Assembly: GCA_020744425.1 (NCBI GenBank)
Contig: JAGMUV010000025.1
Location: 744,001-808,000, forward strand
Source: Dactylonectria macrodidyma
Taxonomy: Eukaryota > Ascomycota > Sordariomycetes > Hypocreales > Nectriaceae
DNA length: 64,000 bases
Reading direction: 5' to 3'
The position numbers were made by a program, and so were the translations under genes. The notes under the pieces were generated by a model. The model was not told the DNA's origin and ran no database searches. It saw only the letters and a program-made list of their open reading frames with translations. This document shows, piece by piece, positions 56,159 through 64,000 of the stretch (the stretch's first letter is position 1; the number at the start of each line of letters is the position of its first letter).

Positions 56159-57264
56159 TTTCAGAGATCACGAGTCCAATGGTGAGCATAACCAACAGAT
56201 ATGCGAATGGAAGACGATGACTCCCAGTCTCCGGTCAAGCGAGACAGGAGTTCTCTATATCGGATGCTGCTCCCATTTCGAGGCGGCGGCTGGAGCAAGC
56301 CACTCCAAGGGATTACGCCCAAGGTTCCAGGATGTCCAGCAGCATGTGGCAGTGCAGGTGGCAATGCAGGTGGCAGTGCAGGTGGCAGTGCAGGTGGCAG
56401 GCATGGCCGTGCTGAATCGCGCCAAGATTTTCATAGGACCTCTTTGCCGATGGCTCGCCAACCAGACTCACGCCATTAACCCAATTATGCTCACAGGTAT
56501 GTCTGGCGGAACTGGCGGAACCAGGCAGCAGTGAATCCCGATCCGAGTCTCCCTATCTTGCCACCGATCCCCTCGTAAAAACAACGGTAGTTGTAGTCAA
56601 ATCCTACAAATCGAGTGCTTGTCCCTTGATCCCAACGATGACCAGAGACCACAGCTACGATAACATTGCAGACACTCCAGCAGATAGTTTGAATTTCACC
56701 TTTGCAGTGTTTTGTAACAGCTCCTAGTTCGAGGCTCTTTTGGCGCTTTCCTGTGCCCCTCCAATCCCTCTTTCGGCTGCGCACAGGCCCTGCCTAGTTG
56801 TGCTTTGGATCTATCTGAACTACTCCATACAGTGGGGTGCAATAAGTTTGAATCCAAATCTAAGTACCGCTAGGAATGAGCTAGCTTTATGAGGCTGCAA
56901 TTTACCATGCTTCTCTCTAGAAGTTTGTTATAATAACGCACGAGACTTTCTTTAAGTCTAATAATGGAATACAATATGAGCTTTTATAAAAGAAAATAAG
57001 TATACACATATCTAATACATCTACTGCTATTTCAGCTATTAATTGGCCTGGTTTTTATTACTAAGTCTTTGTGGTTGATTTAATATTGATTTTTATAGTG
57101 TGTTTTTAGCTGGTTTTTGGATTTGACCAACACTTTCACAAGATTTCTTAATTCTGCCACTTATGACTGCCCTACCCTGGGATGGGTTGCGATCACAGTT
57201 AAATGATCTAATAGGAAAGAAATGTCACATCCAATACATCTTCCTTATCTAATGTAACGCCAAC
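56159..57264. other. Intergenic between HET gene and membrane-protein gene
   Basis: Holds the 12-bp minisatellite at 56345-56401. The left part is the HET promoter. 56829-56860 (ta followed by cagtggggtgcaataagttt) looks like one Tc1/mariner terminal repeat, with no convincing partner. 56860-57130 is AT-rich. Confidence 0.45.
56345..56401. repeat. 12-bp tandem repeat (minisatellite)
   Basis: About 4.75 units of ggtggcagtgca; the first and second units differ by one base each. It lies about 190 bp upstream of the HET gene ATG. In all frames it would encode simple dipeptide or GG-rich repeats, but no gene is supported across it. Confidence 0.85.
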
Positions 57265-59291
57265 TTACTCATAAAAACGATTCTTGCCAAGTAACCCGCT
57301 AGAAAGCTCGACGCGACTATCGCCAGTTTCCTCTCCGGAATGATCTGGATCCGGGATGCTTCTCAAGGCGATATATCCAATCTCATCGGGTGAACGAATA
57401 TCTGCAATCTGGACCCGCATATTTCCAAGTACTCTCGCTCGTTCAGGGCCATCGAGAGTGGTTCCGCCAGGCGCAACAGGTATATAAGGATTATCCCGAG
57501 TCATGGAGCTTGCAAATCCAAGCAAGTCCGGGCCATGAACGAGATACTTGAGAACAAGCCCCCAAATAGCCAATATCTCAAGAAGTATAGTGGCAGCAAT
57601 AAGTAGAGAGACCCACTTGTGCTGTGTGTCGTAAACGTCCACATAGGTTGTAGCTTTTGAAGCTGTCTCGTTGAACATGGTTGAGTTTGAGGCATCGAGA
57701 ACCGGTGTGTCCATAAATGTCATTGAGGGTAGATTTCTGGGCGTTGAAAAGGCTTCCTGATAAGTATTAAATAGCGTTGTCAGGCGTCTGGAGAAATCCG
57801 ACTCGTTCAGATTCGTCCAATCCATGCCCTTGTCTTTCGAAAACGGATCAAGCGTGTTCCCAAGGTAGCTGACTGTCGGCGAGGTTGAGCCCATCATTGT
57901 ATCAGCGCTGCTAAGTCGCCAAGTGTGCAAGAGAACTTGGCGAATCCATCTGCCTGTCAAAATATCTGGGGGATAACGATTTTCGTTGTTTTGATTGCTG
58001 ACTCTTTTTTGGCTTTTTGCCTGGCAACCGGCTGAGGAGGACGTTGGGTGGCATTGCATTGAGGTTTCCAATACTGTAGCCTGCGTGGTACAGTTGAATA
58101 AACCGAAGCGACTGAAACGAAAGATCGCAAAAAGCATGTATCCAGGAGGCTTTTTCAGGGCAAATTCCAAATCTGTTGTATCTGGGACGCTCATGTTGGC
58201 GACAAATCCAAAGAATAAATTGCCCGAGGGGCCCTGTTCGAGTAGAGTGGTGTTCAACTCGGCTTTCGAGACATAGTCAGTGGATGCGTTGAATGGTATA
58301 CTAGAGTTGAGTAGCAGGCATTGAATGTCGACATATGAAGATTCGACGATGAATTCATATGTCGTGTTCCCCTGGGCATAGTTCAAACCCTGGACCCTTA
58401 GTCCCAATAAGGATGTGTAATGCGCATCGGCGTTCAATAATGCATCATGGTTAACATTATAAACCTCACCGTCCTTTATCGTCGATGGCAACTGCGGGAT
58501 CTTGGGTAGATCCCATAAGTCCGTTGGTGATTGCCTTAGACTTGAGGAAGCGAAAAGACTTGAAAGGTATAGTGCGTCGGTGATGTAGTCGACTCCCAAC
58601 CCTGAACTGTCACCCCTAACGCCTGTCCCGTCATAAAAATAGTTCAGAGGCATGTAGTAGACGGATCCAGTGGTTATACTCTCTGCCACTTTGGTAGATA
58701 TCAGCCTTGCAGCGCTTTGGCCCCCCAAAGGTGACACACCCCAGGTCAAGAAAATTACTAACCCCAAAATTATATGGGTGCGGACAAATAGTAGCCTTTC
58801 AATAGCCCCGGCGAGGCTTTGGCTGCCAAATATTTGCTCAAGTTCTGCCAGCCTGATTCCATTCCTAGACTCAAGACGCCAGCGAGCCAAGCTCTTGTAG
58901 AATCGGCTCGTGATAGCGGCAAACAAGATTGGGTAAATCGTGGGGCTGACAAGAGTGAAGTCGCGTAATTGGTCTCCGTAAGGTGAGATGGTATGCCCGT
59001 CAAGTCGGAGTGCAAGGATAGCGAGAACTGGGATAATGTCAAAATACAAGTAACCCAGACTGAAGTACCGGTGGCCGAAAGCGTCTTACCAATGAAGCAT
59101 ATAGGCCCAAGGGTCAGAATGATATCCCATGTCAAGGATAGAGTAACAACGAGTGCTCCACGCTTCAGGGTCTGTGGACCGCGCCACTCATCGATTATTG
59201 TCGACTTTGTTTCCGAGTCGGATTCACAGCCATCAGACTCGGTTGCGCTTGGGGGAAAGTTCTCATTGGGGACTCGCAAGTGGTTCGTCAT
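57265..59291 (-). CDS. Large membrane protein, fungal-specific, function unknown
   Basis: About 654 residues. Exons are 59291-59090 and 59027-57265; the 62-bp intron (GTAAGA, CCCAG) splits a valine codon. The start at 59291 (MTNHLRVPNENF) was preferred over an in-frame start 57 bp upstream because the acidic tail follows it directly. A cytosolic N-terminus (ESDGCESDSET) leads to membrane segments at about 46-75 (ALVVTLSLTWDIILTLGPIC, interrupted by the intron), 95-110 and 145-165. A long domain of about 350 residues follows with many N-glycosylation sequons (for example NTTYEF, NSSIPFNAS, NCTTQ) and several cysteines, so it is probably extracellular or luminal. A last helix (SLLIAATILLEILAIWGLVL) precedes a cytosolic tail. 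This architecture is common in unnamed ascomycete proteins. It is the upstream neighbour of the HET gene. Confidence 0.85.
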
Positions 59292-60025
59292 ATCAATGTC
59301 GGGTAATAGCGATATGTTTCGAATATGCAACGTAGCGCAGTAAATCAATCAGCTATCAAAGCGAGGTGATTTTTCGTCTATATCATTGATTTCACATTAT
59401 CTCCCGGCGTGCTGATGGGAGAGTAACCTTAAGGCATTTAAGACAATGAGCCAATTGCCAAGACGACTGTTGGGCGCGACACGAAGCATTGTGTGTTTCA
59501 GCTGTGCATGCAGGGGCTTGCTGTGTCTCGAACATTTGGAGGCTGCCAATAATCTTGTGAGTCTTTCTTGTTGACCAAGCAAGACTAGAGGGTTTTCGGC
59601 TGTGTGCGAGATTTCTGGGCGAGCCAGGCGTCAATACTGGGGTTTCTAGTGGTCAGCTCTGACGGAAGGACCTAACACCCATTTGTAAAAGAACGCTTCT
59701 ACTCAAGCATGCACACCAAAAGTGCGCCGCATTTCCACTTCTGCACTATTCATAGTCTACGAATCTGTACCCTCATTTCGCTTCTAGAAGTGCGCCACAC
59801 TTCCGGTCCCGATGTATTTAGCAAAACGCGAAATGCGCCGCGTTTCAGACACGAGGTAGATTACTTGATGAAAAAACTATCTATTTTTAACGGCAATTGA
59901 TAGGGGTGCCGCAAGCTTACGGGTGCCGCACTTTTAGCATTTCCCATTGGCTCAAATCACACTTATTAAGTGCACCAGTACGCGCCGGAATTCTGCCACA
60001 TTCTTGCCGACCTCGGTCTCTCAAC
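59292..60025. other. Intergenic with a short repeat element
   Basis: No gene. Contains the promoter of the membrane-protein gene (left) and the MITE-like element at 59718-59938. Confidence 0.45.
59718..59938. repeat. MITE-like element with repeated internal motif
   Basis: About 220 bp. Its left end aaaagtgcgccgca and right end gtgccgcactttt are imperfect inverted repeats. A motif close to aagtgcgccgcatttcc occurs three times (59718-59736, 59786-59804, 59828-59846). gcaattgataggggtgc near the right end recurs at 32821-32837. No coding capacity and no clear target duplication. Confidence 0.4.
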
Positions 60026-60375
60026 ACGATTCGCGTCTACGCCGTCGACAAGGCGGCCATGGAGGAGGATTTCATCAAGGGTCCTTTGATGCAGAGCGGT
60101 GGACTGGACAAGGTGCTGGTTCCGGGGAGCCATGACCGAGACAAGATGGACAGAGTCATCTTTGAAGGAGTATCGGGAGGCAATCCTTGAGATAAAACCA
60201 AGAACTGGATGGACACACTCTTGCGGAAGCTCGTCGACAGAGGCGCCGAGGGCTTGGTATTGGCTGTACAGACCTGCAGTTCGTAATTTCTCCCAAAACC
60301 CATGGGATCCCCGTATTTAAAACCCTGGAGTTATATGCAAAGGAACTAGCTGAGAGCGCGATGCGAGAGGAATAG
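60026..60375 (+). pseudogene. Aspartate/glutamate racemase family, C-terminal half, broken
   Basis: The reading frame gives KAAMEEDFIKGPLMQSGGL, then HDRDKMDRVIFEGVSGGNP, a TGA where Arg is expected, then LLRKLVDRGAEGLVL. A one-base deletion follows, after which the next frame reads GCTDLQFVISPKTHGIPVF and ends LAESAMREE-stop at 60373-60375. GCTDL holds the second catalytic cysteine of the Asp/Glu racemase fold, and the E-E-D-F block is also typical. The N-terminal half with the first cysteine is missing. The lesions are one C-to-T transition and one single-base deletion, so the gene died fairly recently or is kept as a fragment. Confidence 0.78.
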
Positions 60376-60684
60376 TCCGAGAGATCAAGGCCATAAAGAC
60401 AACTGCATTCTGGGGCGGGGTGATTGTGACTTGGTACTCTGGGACAATGAGATAATTGAGGATGGCTATCAAGTACGGCTATTAGCACTCACACCCACAG
60501 CTATTTGCATTTGGTTAAAGAAAGTTAGAAAAAGAATCATAGGAAATAATACGAATAAATTAGACTTGTTTTATTATATCCATATTATAACATCGCTCCC
60601 TTGTTACTCCCTCTTAACCAACTCTTCCATTATCAATACATCAACTCCCATCTTCCCCCACCTGCATAACCAACACATCTCTCT
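60376..60684. other. Intergenic, 3' flank of the SDR gene
   Basis: No gene is seen; AT-rich between 60500 and 60680. Confidence 0.4.
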
Positions 60685-61614
60685 CTAGTTGGTATGATCA
60701 GTACTCAAAGTGACCTCCTTCCACTCATCCAAAATCTTGATCGTGTCGCTGCACTCGGACCGGATGAAGGCATCACAATCGCTGCCCAGCAAAATGCGCA
60801 CGGGAAACTGCTTGCCCTCCGCCACGCCCGTCCGCGTCAAGACGTCCACGATGACGGCGCATCCCTTCTTCACGTCGCCGAGCTGGTTGCCGTCCGTCCT
60901 CTCTAGCGCCTTGCGGACCTGGCCCGTCGGCGTGTGCTCGTCGTAGGCGTCGAGCACGGGCGTCATGACCTTGACGTCCGGGTTGAGGAAGTTGGTGCGG
61001 AAGTAGCCCGGCTCGACGACCGTCGCGTCAATGTCGAACGGCGCCAGCTCCTCCTTGAGCGACTCGGCGAGCGACGACATGCACGACTTGGTCATGGCAT
61101 ACGCCGGGAAGCCCGCGCCGCCGCGCCAGCTGCCAATGCTGCCGAACGTCACGATGGTTGCGCGCGAGCCGTTCGAGCCCTTCGGCTGCGCCCTCATGCC
61201 CGGAAGGAAAGCCTTGATGGTATTGATGGTGCCAAAGACATTGGTGTTGAACTGGTTGTACATCTGCTCTGGCGTCGCTTCCTCGACGGCGCCAGCGAGG
61301 ATGAAGCCGGCAGCGTTGATCAGGTAGTCGACGCGGCCGTACTTGGTAAAGATTTCCTTAGCAAGGGCCTCAATGTCGCTGAGCGGCGACGTAACGTCAA
61401 AGGCCATGGTGTCGGCACCAGCTTCAGCGAGGTCCTGAATGCGGGACGTCTTGCGGGCGGTGGCGACGACCTTGTGGCCACGCTTGAGGGCGATGAGGGC
61501 GATTTCATGGCCGAAGCCGGACGAGGCGGCGGTGATGAACCAGACGGGGGTTGGAGCGACCATTGTTGCGGTTGTGTTGTGTGTATTGTGTGTGTAAGTG
61601 GTGGTGCTTGTCAT
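60685..61614 (-). CDS. Short-chain dehydrogenase/reductase (classical SDR)
   Basis: A single-exon protein of 309 residues, or 292 if translation starts at the second ATG (61563), where the homology begins. Classical SDR motifs are complete: the cofactor loop TAASSGFG at 28-35 (the first Gly of T-G-x-x-x-G-x-G is Ala here), NAAG at 100-103, S159, and Y172-x-x-x-K176 (YAMTKS). The charged ATARK after the second strand suggests NADP(H). The closest pattern is the group of fungal and bacterial oxidoreductases annotated as retinol-dehydrogenase-like or ketoreductases. The substrate is unknown. A TATA-like tatataata lies about 100 bp upstream, next to a near-palindrome ggcatcatgacgcc. GC content is distinctly higher than in its surroundings. 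It converges with the dead racemase. Confidence 0.92.
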   Translation of the reverse strand: MTSTTTYTHNTHNTTATMVAPTPVWFITAASSGFGHEIALIALKRGHKVVATARKTSRIQDLAEAGADTMAFDVTSPLSDIEALAKEIFTKYGRVDYLINAAGFILAGAVEEATPEQMYNQFNTNVFGTINTIKAFLPGMRAQPKGSNGSRATIVTFGSIGSWRGGAGFPAYAMTKSCMSSLAESLKEELAPFDIDATVVEPGYFRTNFLNPDVKVMTPVLDAYDEHTPTGQVRKALERTDGNQLGDVKKGCAVIVDVLTRTGVAEGKQFPVRILLGSDCDAFIRSECSDTIKILDEWKEVTLSTDHTN

Positions 61615-62179
61615 GCATAGGTAGGTAGGTATAAGTGATTGATGTCAAATGCTTGAGTTTAGGATGAGTGCGAATGGAGAATAATTGATAATTGAGGCAT
61701 CATGACGCCTATTATATATTCGTTTCTAAATACTATCCGAGCCTCCTCATTCGGTAGCTGCTTACCTACCGCGTTGCATAGTCACCGAGTCGTCCAGCAG
61801 GGTGCTGACACCATCACCAAATTATCGCCAAAACAGATACAACGCTGACAACACCTTAATAGCGCACCCCCCACCCTCAAGTCCGAATCCCCGCGCTCCA
61901 GTTGCATTTTCACATCGGGAATACAAGGGGAGACAGCCACTTCGGATAATCTGAGTTCGGCTGTTTCGCCGAATTACATCGCTTCCAGCCGCACGAGACC
62001 GTGGTGAGCGGGGAAGCTGTTCAAGTCTTATTAACGCCAAAGAAATATGGACAGGGTGGTGAGATATGTGTCCTGTGGCCTCCCACGGCCTATCAGCAAG
62101 AGTATCACCGCCAGACTGGAAGCGTCTCTATGGTGGACGGAGGATTAGTGTAGGAATCATCGTCTGGCCCCACTGTCCC
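61615..62179. other. SDR promoter region and flank
   Basis: No gene. The TATA-like sequence and the near-palindrome ggcatcatgacgcc (61694-61707) lie close to the SDR start. The rest has short frames only. Confidence 0.45.
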
Positions 62180-62680
62180 TCATGCACGGGTCGTACCACA
62201 TTTGACAAGGCAACAATCCTCCCGTAGATGCCAGCACCTCCGCCACAATGAACCCAAGAAAGCAAGGCAGTCGATCGTCATATCGCGGCGGGAACAATTC
62301 CGGTGGAGAAGTTGCGCGTGCCACTTGCAAGCTGTCGTGCCGTATGGGGTCGCCACAGAGAAAAGGTGCATGAGGAGCTCTTGGAGACGTCCCGGTAATT
62401 CAAGACGATCACCAAGCTAAGGGCGGTTGCGTCGTATCCAGCGGCTTCCTTTGCTGCTCGATCTGCCGCCTCATTGCCAGACAGGCCGATATGTGCTGGG
62501 ATCCAGCGAAACTGTAGCTACCATCCTTGGCTTCGAAGGTTTTCCAGCTCCTGGATGGCCTCCGTCAAGAGATACTGCCCCGGCGGAGTCTTGGGGTTCT
62601 GTGGCGCTTGAATAGCGGCTTGGTAGTCGGTGAAGATGGGGCTCTTTCCGGGGGCGGTGCTGGTTGCATGTACGTCCCGT
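62180..62680 (-). mobile_element. LINE (Tad-type) RNase H fragment
   Basis: On the minus strand, from about 62635 to 62405, the frame reads [35 protein letters not shown], a stop, then [20 protein letters not shown] and AKEA. This is the RNase H domain found at the end of fungal Tad-like LINEs: the T-D-x-Q-A-A active-site strand and the W-I-P-A-H-x-G-x-x-G-N-E-x-A-D block with catalytic His and Asp. Reverse transcriptase is not in the window, and the sequence after the domain is not clear. It is a truncated relic. Confidence 0.8.
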
Positions 62681-62729
62681 TATCGCGGATGCGCTGTTGT
62701 GGTTAGTGCCCCACTACCTCGGCTCGACT

Positions 62730-62880
62730 AAGGCAAAGTGCAGTTCGGATGGCAAAGTGCATGACTGTTTTGGTGTTGCTGCAGGTTTAAGTATCAGGCA
62801 GCAATCGATCAATGCATTCCGGCAACGTTGGTCGAGAAAAGTACCGCATCTTGCCGGTTATATCCACCTTAGCTGCTACT
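62730..62880 (+). repeat. Dispersed repeat, copy B
   Basis: Matches the minus strand of 13515-13675 over about 150 bp (ggcaaagtgcatgact, ttttggtgtt, gctgcaggttt, taccgcatcttg). It directly follows the LINE fragment. It may be part of a larger non-autonomous element. Confidence 0.65.
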
Positions 62881-63636
62881 GCTAAGACAAGGGCTGCACA
62901 TACTTTAACTAAATACACCAAATCTGTTTCGTGCACATAGTGAGGTCCTTAAAAAATACGCTCAATTATATATTTTTTATTCATACATGCAGTGTGTTGG
63001 GCAGGGGGACAAGAGGGACACCACCACCCGAAGTGACGGGAGCCGTAGGGTAGGCGGAATGCGCAGCAGAGCGAGGTTGGACAGGACTCGCAAAACAAAA
63101 CAGGTAAAAGGAGGGCCAGAGCTGCAATCAAGCAGCTGGCTAGAAAATAAATAAGATATTCCAGTTGATCAAGTAAATCTCATTATAATGACATCAAAAA
63201 CAAATTTCAAAGCTCAAAATTAAAGGTGGGCAAGAAGGATGATGTTGCTATCTGTGTCTAAGTAGTCTCTGCCTTTTATCTCAAACCAACTCCTGTTATC
63301 CTTATCGATAGCTTTATCAAGACCGGCACTCAGATCGGCCGGCCAATTACAATCCCGGGTCATTCTAGCTAGTGGGCCCTCAGCCCCGACACAGCAGTCA
63401 GGTCCTTAAAAATGCATTTAATTACATATTTTTCATTTTTACTAATGCGAAAGGGGGTAGACAGGAGTCTTACTGGGTTGTGGAGACTAGAGATTTAACT
63501 CCTTAAATCTTGGAGATTTTTTCTAAGATTATAACTGTTGGATAGCATAGATGACTATGATGATAACCCTATAATATATGTATGTATTATATAGCTTCTC
63601 CTTAAGCTCTCGCCCCTTAAGGTCAGGGAAGTATAG
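62881..63636. other. AT-rich flank with a 40-bp direct repeat
   Basis: No gene. gtccttaaaaaatacgctca at 62944 and gtccttaaaaatgcatttaa at 63402 start two similar stretches of about 40 bp in direct orientation, some 460 bp apart. 63400-63630 is AT-rich. Confidence 0.4.
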
Positions 63637-64000
63637 CTATTCCTGGCTTCTTAATACAGTCTTGTTAAATTGGACCATGTTGGAACAACTAGGTGCAGGG
63701 TGGTCACGTGGGACTAGTTGGAACTGCATGGTGAGATCGTAGGTCTGGGGCTTGCTCATGGCCCAGGCCGGGAAGTTTGGTATTGAGGGCGATTGCGAAG
63801 GGAACAGGGTCGTCGCGTCTATGTCGGAGGGCAGGGTGGCGAACTCGAAGTCGTTGCTGCCGGTGAAGCTCTGAGTGGAGAGATTCATGGTTGTATTGCT
63901 TCCGAAAGCCGCCTTCCTGCAATCGTGCTCGAAGTCGGAGGCCATGGAGGCGATGAAAGTTGTGTCATGGGTCTGTTTTTCGGTCTCTGCATTGTTGGTG
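63637..64000 (-). pseudogene. Damaged paralogue of the 34.7-kb Zn2Cys6 regulator (partial, runs off window)
   Basis: The frame enters from the right edge and reads SDFEHDCRKAAFGSNTTMNL, then STQSFTGSNDFEFATLP, then TTLFPSQSPSIPNFPAWAMS and DLTMQF. It aligns residue by residue with the C-terminal third of the regulator at 34713-35806 (SDFESDYRNAALRKDATTLS, SPQSFAG, FPSQSPLTPTFPTWSM, DLTMQF). After DLTMQF the homology stops and 26 unrelated codons lead to a stop. The missing tail and adjacent AT-rich DNA suggest a truncated C-terminus. The zinc cluster part lies beyond the window, so the upstream part may be intact. Confidence 0.75.

Noticed and set aside
55947..56534. 195-codon plus-strand open frame.
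   Set aside because: It is antisense to the start of the HET gene and crosses the minisatellite; composition is that of a shadow frame.
60934..61620. 228-codon plus-strand open frame, Arg/Gly/Val-rich.
   Set aside because: Shadow of the GC-rich SDR gene on the other strand, which has all the family motifs.
1..64000. A Starship-type giant element.
   Set aside because: No tyrosine recombinase (DUF3435-like) captain gene and no matching terminal sites were found, although NLR debris and accessory genes are present.

Overview
The window is nuclear DNA of a filamentous ascomycete (Pezizomycotina, most likely a Sordariomycete; the class is inferred). The evidence is short GT-AG introns of about 50 to 90 bp with CTAAC-like branch sites, three Zn2Cys6 regulator genes plus part of a fourth, a HET-domain gene, NACHT/ankyrin debris, a VTC subunit, and dead DNA transposons whose damage looks like RIP (Trp codons turned into stops, all-transition differences between repeats). 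There are no bacterial operons, CRISPR arrays or rRNA genes. All exon structures were worked out by hand from splice signals and reading frames.

Layout. 1-10.4 kb: a six-exon Zn2Cys6 regulator, an S9 peptidase fragment, a complete but dead Fot1/pogo element with perfect 49-bp ends, and a DHA1-type MFS exporter; two copies of a 47-bp repeat sit at positions 1 and 10371. 11.8-16.1 kb: an intronless haloalkane-dehalogenase-like hydrolase and a second Zn2Cys6 regulator. 16.3-19.6 kb: a Fot1 fragment, a dienelactone hydrolase family gene and a decayed sugar transporter. 20.4-25.1 kb: a pisatin-demethylase-like P450 and a nitrilase family gene. 25.7-27.3 kb: NLR debris fused to a mariner fragment. 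27.3-31.6 kb: an NDH-2-like flavoprotein and a PaxM-like FAD monooxygenase. 31.6-37.1 kb: AT-rich transposon debris, a third Zn2Cys6 regulator and an aldo-keto reductase fragment. 37.6-51.0 kb: three large membrane proteins that look like core genes (ArAE_2/BRE4-like, an unassigned multi-pass protein, and a VTC2/3-type polyphosphate polymerase subunit). 51-60.4 kb: a gag fragment, a ubiquitin-like fragment, a 979-residue HET protein, a large membrane protein beside it, and a broken aspartate racemase. 60.7-64 kb: an SDR, a LINE RNase H fragment, and a damaged paralogue of the third regulator that runs off the window.

How it fits together. The regulators, exporter, P450, monooxygenase, SDR, nitrilase and hydrolases are the usual contents of accessory metabolic chromatin, but no PKS, NRPS or terpene cyclase is present, so I do not call a biosynthetic cluster. 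The VTC gene has three CACGTG sites upstream, consistent with phosphate-responsive control. Decayed genes (transporter, racemase, AKR, S9 peptidase, NLR) lie among the transposon debris, which suggests an accessory region undergoing turnover next to a conserved block at 37-51 kb.
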